From: Azadirachta indica
Taxonomy: Eukaryota; Streptophyta; Magnoliopsida; Sapindales; Meliaceae
Assembly: GCA_022749755.1 (NCBI GenBank)
Contig: CM040448.1
Span: forward strand, 12,708,481-12,772,480
Length of the DNA stretch: 64,000 nucleotides
Direction: 5' to 3'
Shown piece by piece: positions 36,128 to 49,925 of the stretch. Numbering within the stretch: the stretch's first letter is position 1; every line of letters begins with the position of its first letter. Under the pieces are notes generated by a model. That model ran no database searches. It saw only the letters and a program-made list of their open reading frames with translations, and was not told the DNA's origin. A program made the position numbers and the translations under genes.

Positions 36128-38297
36128 ATGTTCTCACTATTTTATGGTCTTTGGAAGTACATATTTAGTAAGACAGAGTTTCACATACTCATTCTCGGAA
36201 TTGACAAGGCTGGGAAAACGGTAATGCTTTGTTGACTTCTCTTAACTTTGGTTTTTACATTGCTCTTCTCTTAAACTCCATCAATAATAATCTCTTCTCT
36301 TGGCTTTATCTATGTTGACTGTATTTCCTGAAAGTTTCTCTTTCATTGATGATACTATTTGTTTTTAGACATTGCTGGAGAAGTTGAAGTCTGTATACTC
36401 AAACGTGGAAGGCCTCCCACCTGATCGAATTGTGCCAACTGTGGGACTCAATATTGGTCGTATTGAAGTGTCAAATTCAAAGCTTGTCTTCTGGGATCTG
36501 GGCGGTCAGGTATGTGAAATAAATCGTCAATATCTTTTTACCTTTTTCATTTATTCCCTGAAAGAAGTTTCCGTGCCACTTTGTACTCTATAGGAGTGTG
36601 GTTAAGGCCATCTGTGGCAAATATGTGGTGGATTTTGATGATAAATCATTCTAACGGTTATAACAGTTGTTCTCTTAAAATGTAATATTTTCAGTTACGT
36701 AAACATTTTTGAATATTAATCTTCAAGATAACTAATCGAGGTTATTAGCAAATTGTGACGCACATGCCATAGACTCAAATAAAGTCTATCATAATTGAAA
36801 AGCAGTTGTTCTGCATCCTATACAGGTCAATAGTGATTTAGTTTTGTGGTTTTTCCCGTACTATAATGATTACTGCTAGAACAAAGGATTTTCATGGTAT
36901 TTACAACTCTTCTTGGAACACTACTTTCATGGATCCTATGGCTTTTAAATCTAGATTTTTATTGTGTCCAGCTTCATTCAGATGATTTTTACTAGCGGTC
37001 TTCAGGCCACTTTGCTGTTGATCTTCATACTTGTTTAAAGTTAAATGAGAAATCAGAATCTGAAATACTTGATTCTGAACAATGAAGAATGTGCTTCCTC
37101 TGTGGGAAGCTAACTGCTTATGTTTGTCTTGTTTGACGGACAAGATAAACTATGTTTTGGTGTGTGATTGTTGTGAATTATGCATGATACAGTTATCCTC
37201 TACAAACTGAACTTTAGTCAGTGTTGCACCTTCGTGCAGCCTGGTCTTCGCTCAATTTGGGAGAAATACTATGAAGAGGCACATGCTGTGGTATTTGTAA
37301 TTGATGCTGCTTGCCCTTCACGTTTTGAAGATTCAAAATCTGCACTAGGTAAGTGATAATTTAGCTATTCAATGTTTGCAATCCTCAGTGTCATGATAGT
37401 TGTGAAGAAGGTTGGAATTGGGAATTTTGTGATGTGCTGATGTCTAAAATTTTGTATACCAGAAAAAGTTCTCCGGCATGAGGATTTGGGAGGAGCGCCT
37501 CTTTTGATACTAGCAAACAAACAGGTGAGATTGATTGTTGATTGTTTCTCTTCTTTCTCTTTATTTTCTTTCGTCATCATCATCATCTTCTTCTTCTTTT
37601 CTTTTTTCTTGTGCCTTCATTTTGCGCATAATTTTCGAGATTCCTAATTCCAAATGACCTTATTTTTTTATACAGAGCTCACATATATTCAAACCAAAAT
37701 TCTGATAAAAATTATATGGCTCAGTGGATACGTCATGTATAATTTAATTAAGATAACTCTTCTTCTTTTTGAACCAAGTGGTGTACCATTTGTTTTCTTA
37801 CCAGTTCTCTTCTGAGTTTTCATATCCGAGTCATCACTATGTTCAGTTATTTGAATGACAGGATCTCTCCGAAGCTGTATCAGCTGACGAGCTTGCTCAA
37901 TATCTAGATCTAAAGAAGTTGGATGAGAGAGTTTACATGTTTGAAGCTGTGTCATCTTATGATGGGTAAGTTGATGGTTCATGAGCATACAATTTTAATC
38001 CCCTTGTAGTTTATGCTCTATTTATTCTCATCAAAGCAGACTAAAGAATTTATGTAATCTAATCTTCTAATTGTAGTTGCCAATAGTTGCTAATTGTAGT
38101 TGAGTATACTTAATCCTTATCAACAATCTTCCGAGTCACTAAATGTCAACCAAAACAGCAGAAGTCATCACATTTTGAAATTTCGTTGCAGATTGGGAAT
38201 TAAAGAAAGTGTAGAGTGGCTGGTAGAGGTAATGGAGAGAAGCAAGAGAACTGAAATGTTGAGAGCTCGTGCAGGTGTAGGTCCTGGTTCTGCTTAG
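36128..38297 (+). CDS. ARFRP1: ARFRP1/ARLB1-type small GTPase
   Basis: Six exons: 36128-36220, 36369-36509, 37240-37348, 37463-37524, 37862-37965 and 38192-38297; 615 bases, 204 residues, the usual length. All GTPase boxes are present: GIDKAGKT (P-loop), PTVGLNIG (switch I Thr), WDLGGQ (switch II) and NKQD, the last split by intron 4. The N-terminus MFSLFYGLWKYIF lacks the Gly-2 needed for myristoylation. Like animal ARFRP1 and yeast Arl3 it has an aromatic residue after Met, the class that is N-acetylated for Golgi targeting through SYS1. It likely acts at the trans-Golgi upstream of ARL1 in recruiting golgins. Splice sites are all GT-AG. By order it corresponds to At5g52210. Confidence 0.95.
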
Positions 38298-39209
38298 AAG
38301 AAACTATATTAAAGCACAGCTGATTTACATTGCTTTTTGTAGCTTCTGTAAATAAATCAGGCTTGACATTAATTCTTCTTGATTAAAGGTTGATTCTGCT
38401 CATTGGTGCTTTCTGATTGTTTTAATTGGCGAGAAACTCGAAACGGCTTATTCATGAAAGCTCTCAACTCCCGTTCCATGTGTGAAACTCTCACATGAAG
38501 GGCTATGTTCCAAAGTTTATACTTTTATGTATTGTCTGTATTAGAATCTTAAAGCCATGATATATTTTTCCATTTTTCATATTGAGAGACAAATAATAAA
38601 ATAAGTTAAATTATCGTTTTGCAAAGCAGTTATATAATCCTTTTCCCCTCTCATGGGGATGCTCCATTTTCATCCCCTCTATGAGATCAACGGTTTATAA
38701 TTTCATTCTCTCTCTGGAACATTTTCATTGGTGAAATTTACTTGGGAATTGCATTCATTTAGTTACTGATCATGTAATTGGAACATGTTTGGATCAAATT
38801 GTAACCTCTGTCTCAGTTGATTGAGTGATCGAAATCATTTGTTTCAGTGTAATTTCCCACATCTGTTGTAGTTCTTCCAGCAATAGATTCATTGTTTGCA
38901 ATAAAGAATACTTGAGAGTGTTGGAAGAGAGTAACCAATTCATAAGAAACAACAGAAATCCTCTAAACGTTTAAAAATTCGATGATGCACATGAAATTTG
39001 CGCCAGCCCTTGAGAACTAAAACCGAACATACTGAAATATACACTAGTTTCTGTAAGCTACAATAGACATACAAGTAGACCAGAGAATAGGAGCATCAAA
39101 ATCATATTTTAAGCCTGATTTGCTTGCAGATTGATACATTCAAATAAAGTTATAAATGAAATTTACTTGTTTCAACTTCTCCAATTAGCTGATGCAAATG
39201 GATATTGCC
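38298..39209. other. 3' flanks of two convergent genes
   Basis: The ARFRP1-type gene (plus) and the CTF8 gene (minus) end towards each other here. The segment holds their 3' UTRs. Nothing else is seen. Confidence 0.55.
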
Positions 39210-40934
39210 CTACTTGGTTAGTACAGAAGAGCCTGTGGAACTAGCTCTTTCCTTCACAACTGGTTGTGGTTCTGGATCAAAACAAACAACAAAGAGGTGA
39301 GAATTGTGGTTGACAATGTTATAAACCTTATGCATCAACTAATTCCCGGTGTAAGGTGTGAGTGGGTGTAGCTTCAAGAATTTGATTACTAATGGAAACA
39401 AGCAAGCTCAAGTTGAAGTTCTTTTCTCAACACTGATAGAAGTGAAGCTAGTAATAACCATCACTAAGTTTAAAGTCTTTCCCACGTAATATAATGAGGC
39501 TGCAACAATCAGCTCAACAGAACTCAACTTTTCCTGAATAGGTAATGTGTACATCCCAATTTTAATCTCAAAATTTCTATTCCAATTGACGTTATGTTTA
39601 TTCGTCAAAATTTATCATCCACTTGATGAATGTCATATCACATGCCACATCTTTTAGGATAATATTTGACATAAGTAGCATTTTTTCCTGAATCATCCAA
39701 GGCATAACAATTTAACCTATTCATCTTGAACCGCACTAAAAAAAGACACATGTGGAACCTTCTACTTCCACAAGCTACAAAATGTAGCTTGCAATCTTCA
39801 GTAGGCTTAGAATATTAACGTGATTAGCTGAATATTAAACAGATGCCATAACTATCAAATGCTACAAACAAAAACAATCCATTTAAAGCTGCATGATTTT
39901 CCTCTTGACACCCAGAAATCGCCCAACCTTTCTTTGCTAAAACAGCATAAGTAATTAAGGATTTCCTTGGTAACGCAAAACACCAATGTTAGTGGAGACT
40001 GAGCACTTTTTCACTAAAATTTGATATTTTGTGATTTTACGTCACAACAGCAGCTTCAAAATCGTAGCTGCCCATTACCAAACATATCCTAAAAACTTGT
40101 CATCCCCGCTTTTGTTTTCAACCGTGAAAGAACCCATACTAAAGTTTGACATCTAGTATGTATTAGCAATTTTCAGTTCCACAGAGAAAATTATCCAAAC
40201 AAGCATTAATCCGGTGGTATATATTTCTACTCATATAAATCGAACAATGTAAATCACTGACAAACTTAAATAGTCACTATTAGCATATGAACCAGGAATC
40301 AAGAAATAGCAAAGCTAAATTACTATTTTCGGGAAAGGGGAAAAGCTTACTGGATATTAGGGCTTTTGGTCTAGTCTTGAACAAAATCCGGTGTCGAATA
40401 ATTCCAACAACTTCCAACTCCGTCCCCGCTGAATTATCCTCATTGCTCTGATCAACATCCATAAGTTTCACTTTCTTTAGTACCAAGAATGGCTTCTTCA
40501 AAGGTTCTTTTGATCCTGTGAGTTCATGATATCCAATTGTAAAAGTATAGTTCTGCACAAACAACACAACTAGAAAATCAGTCACCCTGAAATTTTTGTC
40601 CAACAATGAAAATATAATCAATAAGAAAAAAAAGTCAGTTTCACTGGAAATTTTGAAAACTAATAACAATGAAGACCCCGGATCATTTCCCATTTCTGGC
40701 AATTGTTCTCACATGGCGAGTCGATCTCATTATTGAGAGCGAGCATTTGCGGACAAAATTTTTAATATATTAAAATCTTTAAACCTGAGAAGAAGGTCGA
40801 CAAAGTTGACCGATTTCGAGGTTCTGGAGACGATCTTGAAAAGAGGGTTGGGCTTCGACCGTGCCTTGTAATTCTAGAATTGCCCATTCCGGACAGGAGT
40901 CCGCTCCGCAGCTACACTTGATTCGAATCTGCAT
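39210..40934 (-). CDS. CTF8: CTF8 homologue, alternative clamp-loader subunit
   Basis: Three exons, 40934-40785, 40552-40351 and 39271-39210, total 414 bases and 137 residues. The N-terminus reads MQIRIKCSCGADSCPEWAIL with ELQG after it. The middle has IGYHELTG and the KPFLVLKK strand. The highly conserved end is VVGIIRHRILFKTRPKALIS, with a variable Ser/Thr tail on the last exon. CTF8 with DCC1 joins CTF18-RFC, the PCNA loader used in sister-chromatid cohesion and the replication checkpoint, in the nucleus. The intron between exons 2 and 3 is about 1.1 kb. Phases agree (0, then 1). The position equals At5g52220, which from memory is annotated as chromosome transmission fidelity protein. Confidence 0.92.
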
Positions 40935-41783
40935 TTTCTTTTCTTTCTTCCTTTCGCGGAAAATCGAGAATCTTTTGAGGAAAATCTAGATATGAATTTG
41001 AAGGGTAGACCGTAATTTTAAGTTACAAATAATAAAATTTGAGCTACGACTCGGGGAGATATTGATTTGGGAATTTTGGCGGCAAGCAGATGGAGTTGGC
41101 GCCCTCCCGTCCCAGAAAACGACCACGTCGTTGAGTATATTGTTAAGACTTAAGAATTTACTAGAAACGACGTCGTTAAGTATTTAAACAATCATTGTAG
41201 AAGCCCCTTCCATCTGAGATTGATGCAGAAAATAAATCTAACAAAATCACGATTAAGTTACATGAAAAGGTGAGCAGAAAAAGGGAAAAAAATTAATGGC
41301 TCAATTAGAGAATGACTTTCAAGGAAAAATGAAAGAGACCATCAACAAATTAGAGAATGGCTTTCAAGGAAAATCGAAAGAGGCCATCAACAACAGTATT
41401 ATATATATCCAATTTAGATTCATCCACCGGATAATCTTATCAATGAAACTCTGATTTGAGTTGATGACCAAATCAAGGACACATCTTACGCAAACAGTTG
41501 AGGGAGCAGGAATAGAGTAAAAGAATGGAATCCCTGTGCAAAAGTTCTAACTGGTAAGCACCACACTACCAAACTAGCTTTTATCAGATTACAAATTGGT
41601 CTGTCAAGCTAACTTGAGATCTTACTAAGAGAAGCTAATTTTACTAACTAACAATATCCAAAAGAAAATTTCTGATACACAACGGCGAAGCTAATGGAAC
41701 AGATGAGCTAAAAAGAGTTAGAAGCACTGTTCTACAAAGTTCTCTTAACTATACAGTTGAAGTTAGCACATGCAGATAGCCAG
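40935..41783. other. Intergenic: CTF8 promoter and MBD13-like 3' flank
   Basis: The part next to 40935 is the CTF8 promoter and leader, with GC-richer patches near 41040-41180. A local direct repeat is present: AATTAGAGAATG-CTTTCAAGGAAAAnn-GAAAGAG(A/G)CCATCAACAA at 41304-41346 and 41348-41392. Confidence 0.55.
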
Positions 41784-44700
41784 TCAACGACATTCGTTGC
41801 ATCTCTTTTTGCTTTGTTGGTGAAAACTTGCTCCGCCTGGATTCTGTATGTTTAAATTACCTGTCCGAGCTTGTTCTCTTGACACAGGCTTCTCCAGGGT
41901 GTCATATTGCTGGCACAAGACCTCGGTTTGGCAGAAGTTATTACTTGCCTGTGTCTGTGATGAGTCAAGTTGCTGCTGGATGTAATCTTGCATATCAAGA
42001 TCATACCCCACTGGAATTGTCCCAGTAAGAGTTTTTATAGCAAACTCGATACATGGGTCTCTCCATATATCTGCAAAAGGCAAGTCAAGAGTATTTCCCA
42101 GCTTCTCATCAGTTTTATAGCTGCTTTCGAGATTTGATGCACATTTTTCTGGAGTAGCTCGGTTCTCCTGCTTTTTATCACTTTCATTCTTTATTTGCTC
42201 TCCAGCATGCTCTTCCAGAGCAGCCAAGCCCTCAGATTTGCTATTGTTTGATTCCAGTGACACTTCTTTGTCACTGGAGGTCTCAAAAGTTACTCCAGTA
42301 AGAGTTTTAATTGCAAATGCAATGCAAGGGTCAGACAATAAATCACCTAAAGGCAAGTCAATAACAGGACCTGACTTCTCATCAGCCTTACCAGCAGATT
42401 CAATTCTATCTTGGTTTTTCAGAGGCAAAACATCAGCACATCCTTGCTTCAGGTCACTCTTGCATTCCATTTCTATTTTTTCTGCACGACCGTTTGGATC
42501 CCCGGAAGGATGTTCGCTCTTGCTTGACTCAGTCAAAACTTCTGTGCTTTTAGAAGGCTTGCCTATACTAATTGCTTCAGGGTTGGCCTCAAGCCGACCT
42601 GGTTGCTGTAATGCCTGATGACCCTGACTGTCAGAGAAAGAAACTTCGTCTGTACTGGCAACTGTCTCTTCTGACTGTTTAACCACAGCTCGACGAGTTC
42701 GGTTGGTAGTTTTCAGTTCTGGTGTAGGATCAAGTGCCAGCCCAGCAAGTCGTTTTGAAGCCCGACGAGGCAAGTCAAGCAATTTCTTCTTCCTTGATCT
42801 GCACTTTCCAGGTGTGGTCTTGCAGTTTTCATCCCTTATCTCCCCAGTTTCTGATGACTGCCTATTTGGGAGGACTCCCACTTCAGGAGTTGAAAGGAGC
42901 ACATTTTTATCAGAATCTTTTCCCCCATCCATTTTTTCAAAATCCTTGGCTTCTGAAAGGTTTGAACCCCTTGATTCCATTCCTGTCCCACCTGCAGTAT
43001 GCAGTAAATCCATATTAAATGCAAGATCTCAATTTGTTGTGTGCATCAATGGAAATTAAATCACTATGTCAAGTTGAGATGGACATTTTAGGATTTTACC
43101 CTGACTAGAAGTACATTCCGAGGGGAATATGCATTCTCCTTTAGTTGCAGTTGTAGAATCAAGTGCATCTTCATTCTTTACTGCCTCGCTCACCTTTGTG
43201 CTCTGGCCTGTAATATCTGTATCTGTTTCCGGAACTGCTACTTTCTGTTTCTTGGCTGCTGTAGGTGACTATGAGAAGACAAAAATAAAAATTAGAAAAC
43301 AGACAGAAAGGGTAACTGAATTTTAATGCCCACAACTGTTTCAACTGCCATTCAATGGAAAAATAGACTATAATGTCAAGAAATATTGAATATGTTAAAT
43401 GCCACACACATGCCAATATACACGAAATGCATAATTAGATAAAGCAAGTTGTTTAGGTACTTTCTTGTCTTCTTATATGGGTATCTATGGCAACATTGGA
43501 GGTTCAAAATAAAGAAGCAAACGGTTCTCAGGAATTTAATTATTCAAGTTTCAATAGATTAAACGACCAATTGTAAGCAAAGGATCTAATTATGAAACAA
43601 GTGCTCTATCATAGTTTAATATTTCAGCTCCAAACTACATGAAATGAATGTTTATTAATCAGTATAGTCTCACAGCTTCAAGGGCATCATTAAAGCATCT
43701 AAAGTAGGTCCTCTTGTCAACCTCAATAAAGATCAGTCATGTATTAACATCACAAAAGGGTCAAATCTGTTTCTTGTTCATGTTGCTGTGTGAATGGTTT
43801 TAAGTTCAAGGAGTAACACAATCTTCTAAACCCTGCTTATGAGACTTGGACACTTTAATGTCAGCTTCAATAACTTACGTATCAAGAAAGGTCTATGATG
43901 AAATGCCCAAAACTCCCATAATTCAAGCCAAACAAGGATGACTATTCAGTAACATAACATAAAACCCCATGAATGGCAGTCACTTCTGGTCTTGGAAAGG
44001 GCTCCGCAGAGGCCAGGTACTCCAAGAGATCTTGCTCACTAGTAAACACAGCAGCTGCTTTTAAAATTGTTTACCCTAGTCCTTTTACAACACATACTGC
44101 CAACACATCCCCAATCCCTCCGAACACCCTTTTCTAAAAGAACAAAAAGGTCACCAGGCAAAGAAGATCAGTGCCTCTTACAGCATTCCTCTACGTTCCT
44201 CACACTTGACAATGCAAGTAGAGTTCTGTCCAATATGAGGAGCATGTAATATGGAGATGTAATATCACTGGAGGCATGGCATGTTGTAAGATCCAGCAGT
44301 AGTCCCCAGTTTAGAAATTTGTGAACATAAGAAGTTCTAAGTAATCTCTAGGTAATGAAGGAAGAAAAAAAAGGGTGTAAGGTTGTGGTGTGGGGTAGTG
44401 TGAAATGGCCTGTATGTTGAATAAAAGTTGGTCCTCCGAAGTCTACACTTGTTTTTAGACTCACAAGTGTGGTTCAAGAGAATACCTTACTGTAAGTATT
44501 TTGCAGATTAGAGTTCCTATTAAGTAGGGTTCTTCCAATGGCTAGTTGCATGCTTCCAATATTCAAGGCTGCAAATTTGAGTAATGTGAATAGGTTTATT
44601 TTTAGTTGGTGATAAATGTGTAAACGAGAAGGATAGACAGTAATTCTTTCTTAAGAGACTCGGGGGCTTCTTTATCTTATACTCTCTTTTTGGACCGTGT

Positions 44701-47453
44701 TGAGTGATGCCACAGAAAGTGGTTAATCTTTCTGTTTATCAATGGGGAATGAGAAAAGTAACACGAAGAGCAAATCCTGTTACTGTGTTATATTTTCAAT
44801 CTGAATAAGAAGTAATAAAAGGGCACTTCATGGGCTAGAGATATGCTTCGAAGCTCAAAATAGTACTTCCGTAACATTTTCTCATGGCTTTCAGTGGCTT
44901 CTTCAGATTATTCTTCTTTCTTGGAATGTTATAGATGTTCTATAAATATAAATTATACAACTAAATTTTAATTTTCTTTATCTTTTTGATGCTTTTCTTG
45001 CATGCTCCTTGCACTAGGGAAGCAACCTTTTTCAGTTTTTTTCACTTTCTAGGTAAACTATCGGAGACAAATCTTTTACTTAATTATTCTCAGGTATAGG
45101 TTTGTTGTTAGTAATATCTTGATCGCAATAGACAACAACTCTTTTACTTACTAAAAAGGAGATGGAGCACATGAGGAATAGAATTTAACAAGTTATAACA
45201 AGAAACAGAAACACACAGAGAGAGTAGGAATTCCAAGTAAGGATGGTCTTGTTTAATTGCTTGATGAAACAAAGACATAGAATTCAAGAGTTCAATCATG
45301 AGAAGGCTTACATTGTCTTTATCATCTTCCAAGTCGTCCTCATCATGGCTGTCTTTATCCTTTGGCTTGTACGCCAACCTTCCTATCTCACCAGTTTCAA
45401 GATAGCGAACTGCGTCCCTCATAGAACGGAATCTATAGCCACTCACAGGATCAATGTAATACTGCAGAGGTTAATTATGAATTAGAAAATGTACCATCTT
45501 TTTGGCAGTCTGAACAACTCAAAAACTCTAAAATAGGCAAGCAAAAACTAGAATCTTGTGAGAAATGAACTACAGCTAAAAAAATAAAAAAGGTTACAAT
45601 TACTAAACTACCAACAGAAGGAAGTGACGGTTGAATACCGGATCTCTTCTGACTTTATGTCCCATCTTTGTTACTTTAATTTCCTTAATCCATCCTGCAG
45701 GTAGTCCTTCTGCTACAGCCTTCTCAATTACGACCTAGATCAATATTAAAACTTTCCCTCTTAGTCAAAGGCAAAAAAGGAAATAAAAGCATACTGAGCA
45801 GATTGTATCAACAGACTTTTTTCCCGGATTGCTTGGTAGGTCCTTTAACCGTCTCTTCAGATTTAATATTGATATAGCAAAACACTCCTACCATGAACTT
45901 GAATTTAAGTCCATCTGAGGGAGCAAAGTAACGCTGCAATAAGTCCACAGTTTCATGAACTTTCTGAACTAACTTATCACCCCCACTAATTCATTGCCAA
46001 AAAGGAAGAAGAAAAGTATCCCGCCAAAGATCAATTTCAATGACCATTCTTGATGATTTCTTATATTAGGCAGTTTCTTCAATTACAACCTTTCAATTGT
46101 TAATAAAAACTCAAGACGAATAATTAATAACTTAAAAGACATTGCATTCTCAACATTCACAACAGTTAAACAAGTTAAAAACATTATAGAAGTATGTTGA
46201 AATTGCAAGTAGATATGGATTAAGCTGCGAATCGGATTTACCAATAAATGACATATAGTCAAGGCTTAAGCATAAAAAGTAAGAATGCTTTTGTAAGGCG
46301 GTTGAGGAAGTAGTCCAAAAAGGCTGACATACTTGAAACTCACAAATACCCCTTCAATGCTTTTAACCATTTTTACTTAAATCACTTGTAGGGAATGACA
46401 TAATCAACTAAGCTTTTTCTGGTTGCTAAAAAGACTACTAAAACAAGATATTCTCTTGGTTTGAGAGATGACTTTCAATTCAGGAGAACAAACAAGAAAA
46501 ATGACATGAAGAAACATTTGAAATTCGTTAAATGAGACTCTTCCATATTTTTTTCTCTTACAGCAATCTCCTTCCAAGGGATTCCTAGAACATATCCTTA
46601 CTTAGAACTGTTACTAAAAACCATCCTTCCATTACTGCTTTCCCATTGCTGAAGAAAAATGCTGGTGTTTTTTTTGCCAAAACTACCTTCCCATGCATCC
46701 TAAATCAAGAAATTTGTTTTTGGAAAATGCTCCCCACAATGTTTATAATCAACCTTATGAATATATCGTGCAGTGCATGCATGCAGCACATTTGTTTCTG
46801 GTTTCATTATCTGTCTTGACACAAGAAACAGTCTTAATTTCCACCATTTCAATTCTAAACATACTAAGAAAATTAAACTTTCAGAATTAGCATTACACAT
46901 GATCGAAAACTTGCATGCAACCCGTAACCCTTCCTATACGTAAACAAAGTTTGTGCGTCATCTAACAGTCAAATCTACTTGGAGACTAATTCACAAATGT
47001 TTATTGAAATTCACCTAAAACTGCTAATAAAAGCACAAAACATTACTCCAAAATGAAAAATCCAAGCTTAAAAATCATTCCAACGATAAAACACTAACAA
47101 CTTGACAACATACGATACAGATCTTCAATTGATAAAGCTATAACCTTAAACTAACCAAGAAAGAACATAATCATAAATTCTGGAAACATAAAAGCTTAAA
47201 AATTGCACCTCCAACTCTGAACAAGAACAACCCATCAATAAAAGCAAAGATCTTCTTACATTCACGAAGCTACAGCCTTGAACTAACAGTTATACAAAGG
47301 AAAAAGAACTGATAATAACCGTAAAAATTACTCCAACCACATAAAAAGAAAATACATTTATCAAATTACCTTGTCTTTTTTACCATTCTTCCTCACTCTG
47401 ACCTCCACTCTCCAGCCATCCGGCAGCAACTCATCCTTTTCGAGGTCACCCAT
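41784..47453 (-). CDS. MBD13: MBD13-like methyl-CpG-binding-domain protein
   Basis: Six exons: 47453-47370, 45933-45892, 45734-45639, 45461-45312, 43268-43100 and 42991-41784; 1749 bases, 582 residues. Two MBD-type domains are seen. The first is spread over exons 1-2 (LLPDGWRVEVRVRKNGKKDK, then RYFAPSDGLKFKF). The second is in exons 3-4 (LPAGWIKEIKVTKMGHKVRRDP, then YYIDPVSGYRFRSMRDAVRY). A long acidic and Ser-rich linker and a basic patch (RSRKKKLLDLPRRASKRLAG) follow. The C-terminal third carries two copies of a DPCIxFAIKTLTG motif. Such proteins bind chromatin in the nucleus; whether these domains read methyl-CpG in plants is doubtful for this class. For exon 5 I took the acceptor after CTCATAG because the nearer CTACAG breaks the frame. 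By order it corresponds to At5g52230. Confidence 0.88.
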
Positions 47454-49658
47454 TTGCCAGAATCTCAAGTTCTCCAGTACCAACAAGACTTCCCCCAGAA
47501 AATTAAAGTCTCTTTCTTTCTCAGTTCTATGAAGAGTCAAGACCTTAGAGATGGGAGTGTTCGGACAAAACGAAAGTGGGGCTTCCTACAGAAACCACGT
47601 GTTACCAAATTTCCCGTGTTGCTATTGGTGCCATCAAAACGTGACCCCCTTCCTATTTATATTAATATTATCTCCTCCTGCAGCAATACTCCATTTCTAC
47701 GCTTCTCAAAGTGGTTTACGTCCCTTTGTACTTTCTGGACAACACTGTCCGTTGCTTTCAACTAAAAAGACTGATTTGTCCTCAAGTACATTACTTACTT
47801 ATACGTATTTTTAGCTGTGAAAACCCAAAATTTATAATATAAAAGGTTTTAAATATGGCATTTAAGGTTCCTTAATCAATTCCATCGTTGCAGAATAATT
47901 CAGTTTGTTAATTGTTTCTTAGTGTATCTTATACAACACCAGAAGACCACGTGGCTGGAATCAATTACTACTCTTTCGAGTACAATGTATTAGGAAAGTA
48001 TGGGATGTTCGTATTACTATTCTCGTTCACGATGCTTAGATTCCGATTCTTATAGTTTCATTAAATTTCTAACGGGCCTTCTGACCCGCTGTGGGCTCGA
48101 AATTTAACTTATTGGGCAAATTGGCCAGGATTTGTGATTTTAAAGTGCACACTTGCTTTTAATATGCAATGCAAGGGTTGTTCCTTTTTCGGATAAGAGT
48201 CGTAGTCACAATTTTTACGGGTGAATGCTCGTTATTCCTCTGCTTTTACAGTTAATATCTCATTATTTTTTTATATTTTTTATAATATTTTTTTTTTTTT
48301 TTTTAAATTTTAATTTTATTTTTTAATATTTTTAATATTTTTTTAATTTTACTATTTATAAATTAATTAAACTAAAAAATAAAATCAGAAAAAAAATAAA
48401 AATTAGGGAGTGATAAAATATTAGACAAAATATAAGAAAATAATGAAACATTGACTGAAAAAGCAAGAGAATAACGAACATTCTCTCTTTTTATGGGGTG
48501 ATTTAATATCACTCATCTAACATATGTACTATGTAAAATCTCTATCCCATCTACCGTACAAAATTTAAAATCTGTATAATTTACAGGCCTAAAATAATTT
48601 CCCAACATTACCTTATAATTATTGAGACATGGAAGTTAATTTATTACTATGACACTTGTATATTAATTAATACTTTAAATTCTTAACATTCTAAGTTCAT
48701 TAAAATTAATATATGAGGTGTTAATTTATTACTATCCCACTTGTATGTGTTAATCAGTGTTTTATATTATAACATTTGAAGTTCATTAAAATTAATATGT
48801 GTGGTGGTTGAAAAATCTAATATTGCTGTAAATTTATTGACATAACTAGACTAAATAATAGGGTTGATGATGTAAAATTTAATAAGGTATAAAAAGGGGA
48901 GGCAGTGAATTGCAATTAATGCAGGATTAAAAAATATTTAACAAGTGTTCTAGCTTATTACTTCACGAAAAAAATATTAAAACTTAATTAACAAGACCAT
49001 TCAGTCCTATAAAATCATTCATGTTTAATAATATTTTATTAAATAGAAATACGCAATAAAATCTATCCCATTTACGACTTTCTTTTCTTTTATATTTTAT
49101 GCATCATCTGTTTACATTATAAAAGTCAAACAAGAAAAGATTAACACTCATACTCTCAAAGTCTGGTAAGACTGTAAGAAGTTGGGAAAACCCAATTTGT
49201 TGTTTGTCGTGATGCAGGACTTCTCCTTCATTTAATTCCTAAACCATCCAAATTGAATCAACACAATCTACAATTTGATTAAAAAAATATTTGCAACTTT
49301 TCACATTTACAAATTGCTTCTAAAAAGGTTCTTGAGTCTGACAAATCTCTTCAATAATCAAATCAACACTAAGAATCTACGCATATCTCAAAATTACTCA
49401 AGAAAATAAAATCTAGAACAAATATATGTTGTATATGCATTCAAATAATTAACTTGTACTGTCTATATATGGACGGCAAGTGGTAACTCATACTCTTCAA
49501 ATATATCCAATACAAAAAAAAAAAAAAAAAAGAAGAAGAAGAAGCAAAGAACATCATAAATTTATAATTAGTGTACAAAACCAAAGAAGAAATGGTTGTG
49601 TATATCTGTGCCTTAAAATGAAAAGGGATCGTTGCAGTTTTCTGCATGGAGTACTCAA
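47454..49658. other. Intergenic: MBD13-like promoter and CLE 3' flank
   Basis: The first ~400 bases are relatively GC-rich leader and promoter. The remainder is AT-rich with poly-T and poly-A tracts (about 48287-48304 and 49514-49532). No gene is seen. Confidence 0.5.
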
Positions 49659-49925
49659 TTAATTGTGAAGAGGGTTTGGTCCGGAAGGGACGACTCTGCG
49701 TGAAACCGTGTGTAAATGTTTGATCCTGCTGTTGACCGACTTGGTAGAGCTAAGCATGGCTGAGAAGCTCCTTAAAAACATTGAAGTATACTTGGTTCTT
49801 GATTGTTGTCCTATTGCTTCTGTTGTCGTGATCTCATGCTTCATATATCTGCAACTTGTAACCTGGATTATTGCTAGCAGAATAATGATAGTTAGGTACA
49901 GATGTGGAGAGCGTTGAAGTCTCAT
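49659..49925 (-). CDS. CLE-family signalling peptide precursor (CLE-1)
   Basis: An 88-residue intronless precursor. Residues 1-25 form a signal peptide with a hydrophobic core (YLTIIILLAIIQVTSC). A variable middle follows, and the protein ends exactly with the 12-residue CLE box RVVPSGPNPLHN, preceded by Arg. The box is close to the CLE9/CLE10 type (RLVPSGPNPLHN). CLE peptides are secreted, trimmed, often arabinosylated on the central Pro (position 7), and sensed by CLV1/BAM-type receptor kinases in meristem, vascular or stomatal development. It pairs with a second CLE gene 2 kb away in the same orientation. Confidence 0.92.
   Translation of the reverse strand: MRLQRSPHLYLTIIILLAIIQVTSCRYMKHEITTTEAIGQQSRTKYTSMFLRSFSAMLSSTKSVNSRIKHLHTVSRRVVPSGPNPLHN

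Noticed and set aside
42836..43024. Alternative minus-strand frame across the last MBD13-like exon
   Set aside because: The phase from exon 5 (CAG G|GT) selects the long 400-residue frame, which carries the repeated C-terminal motif.
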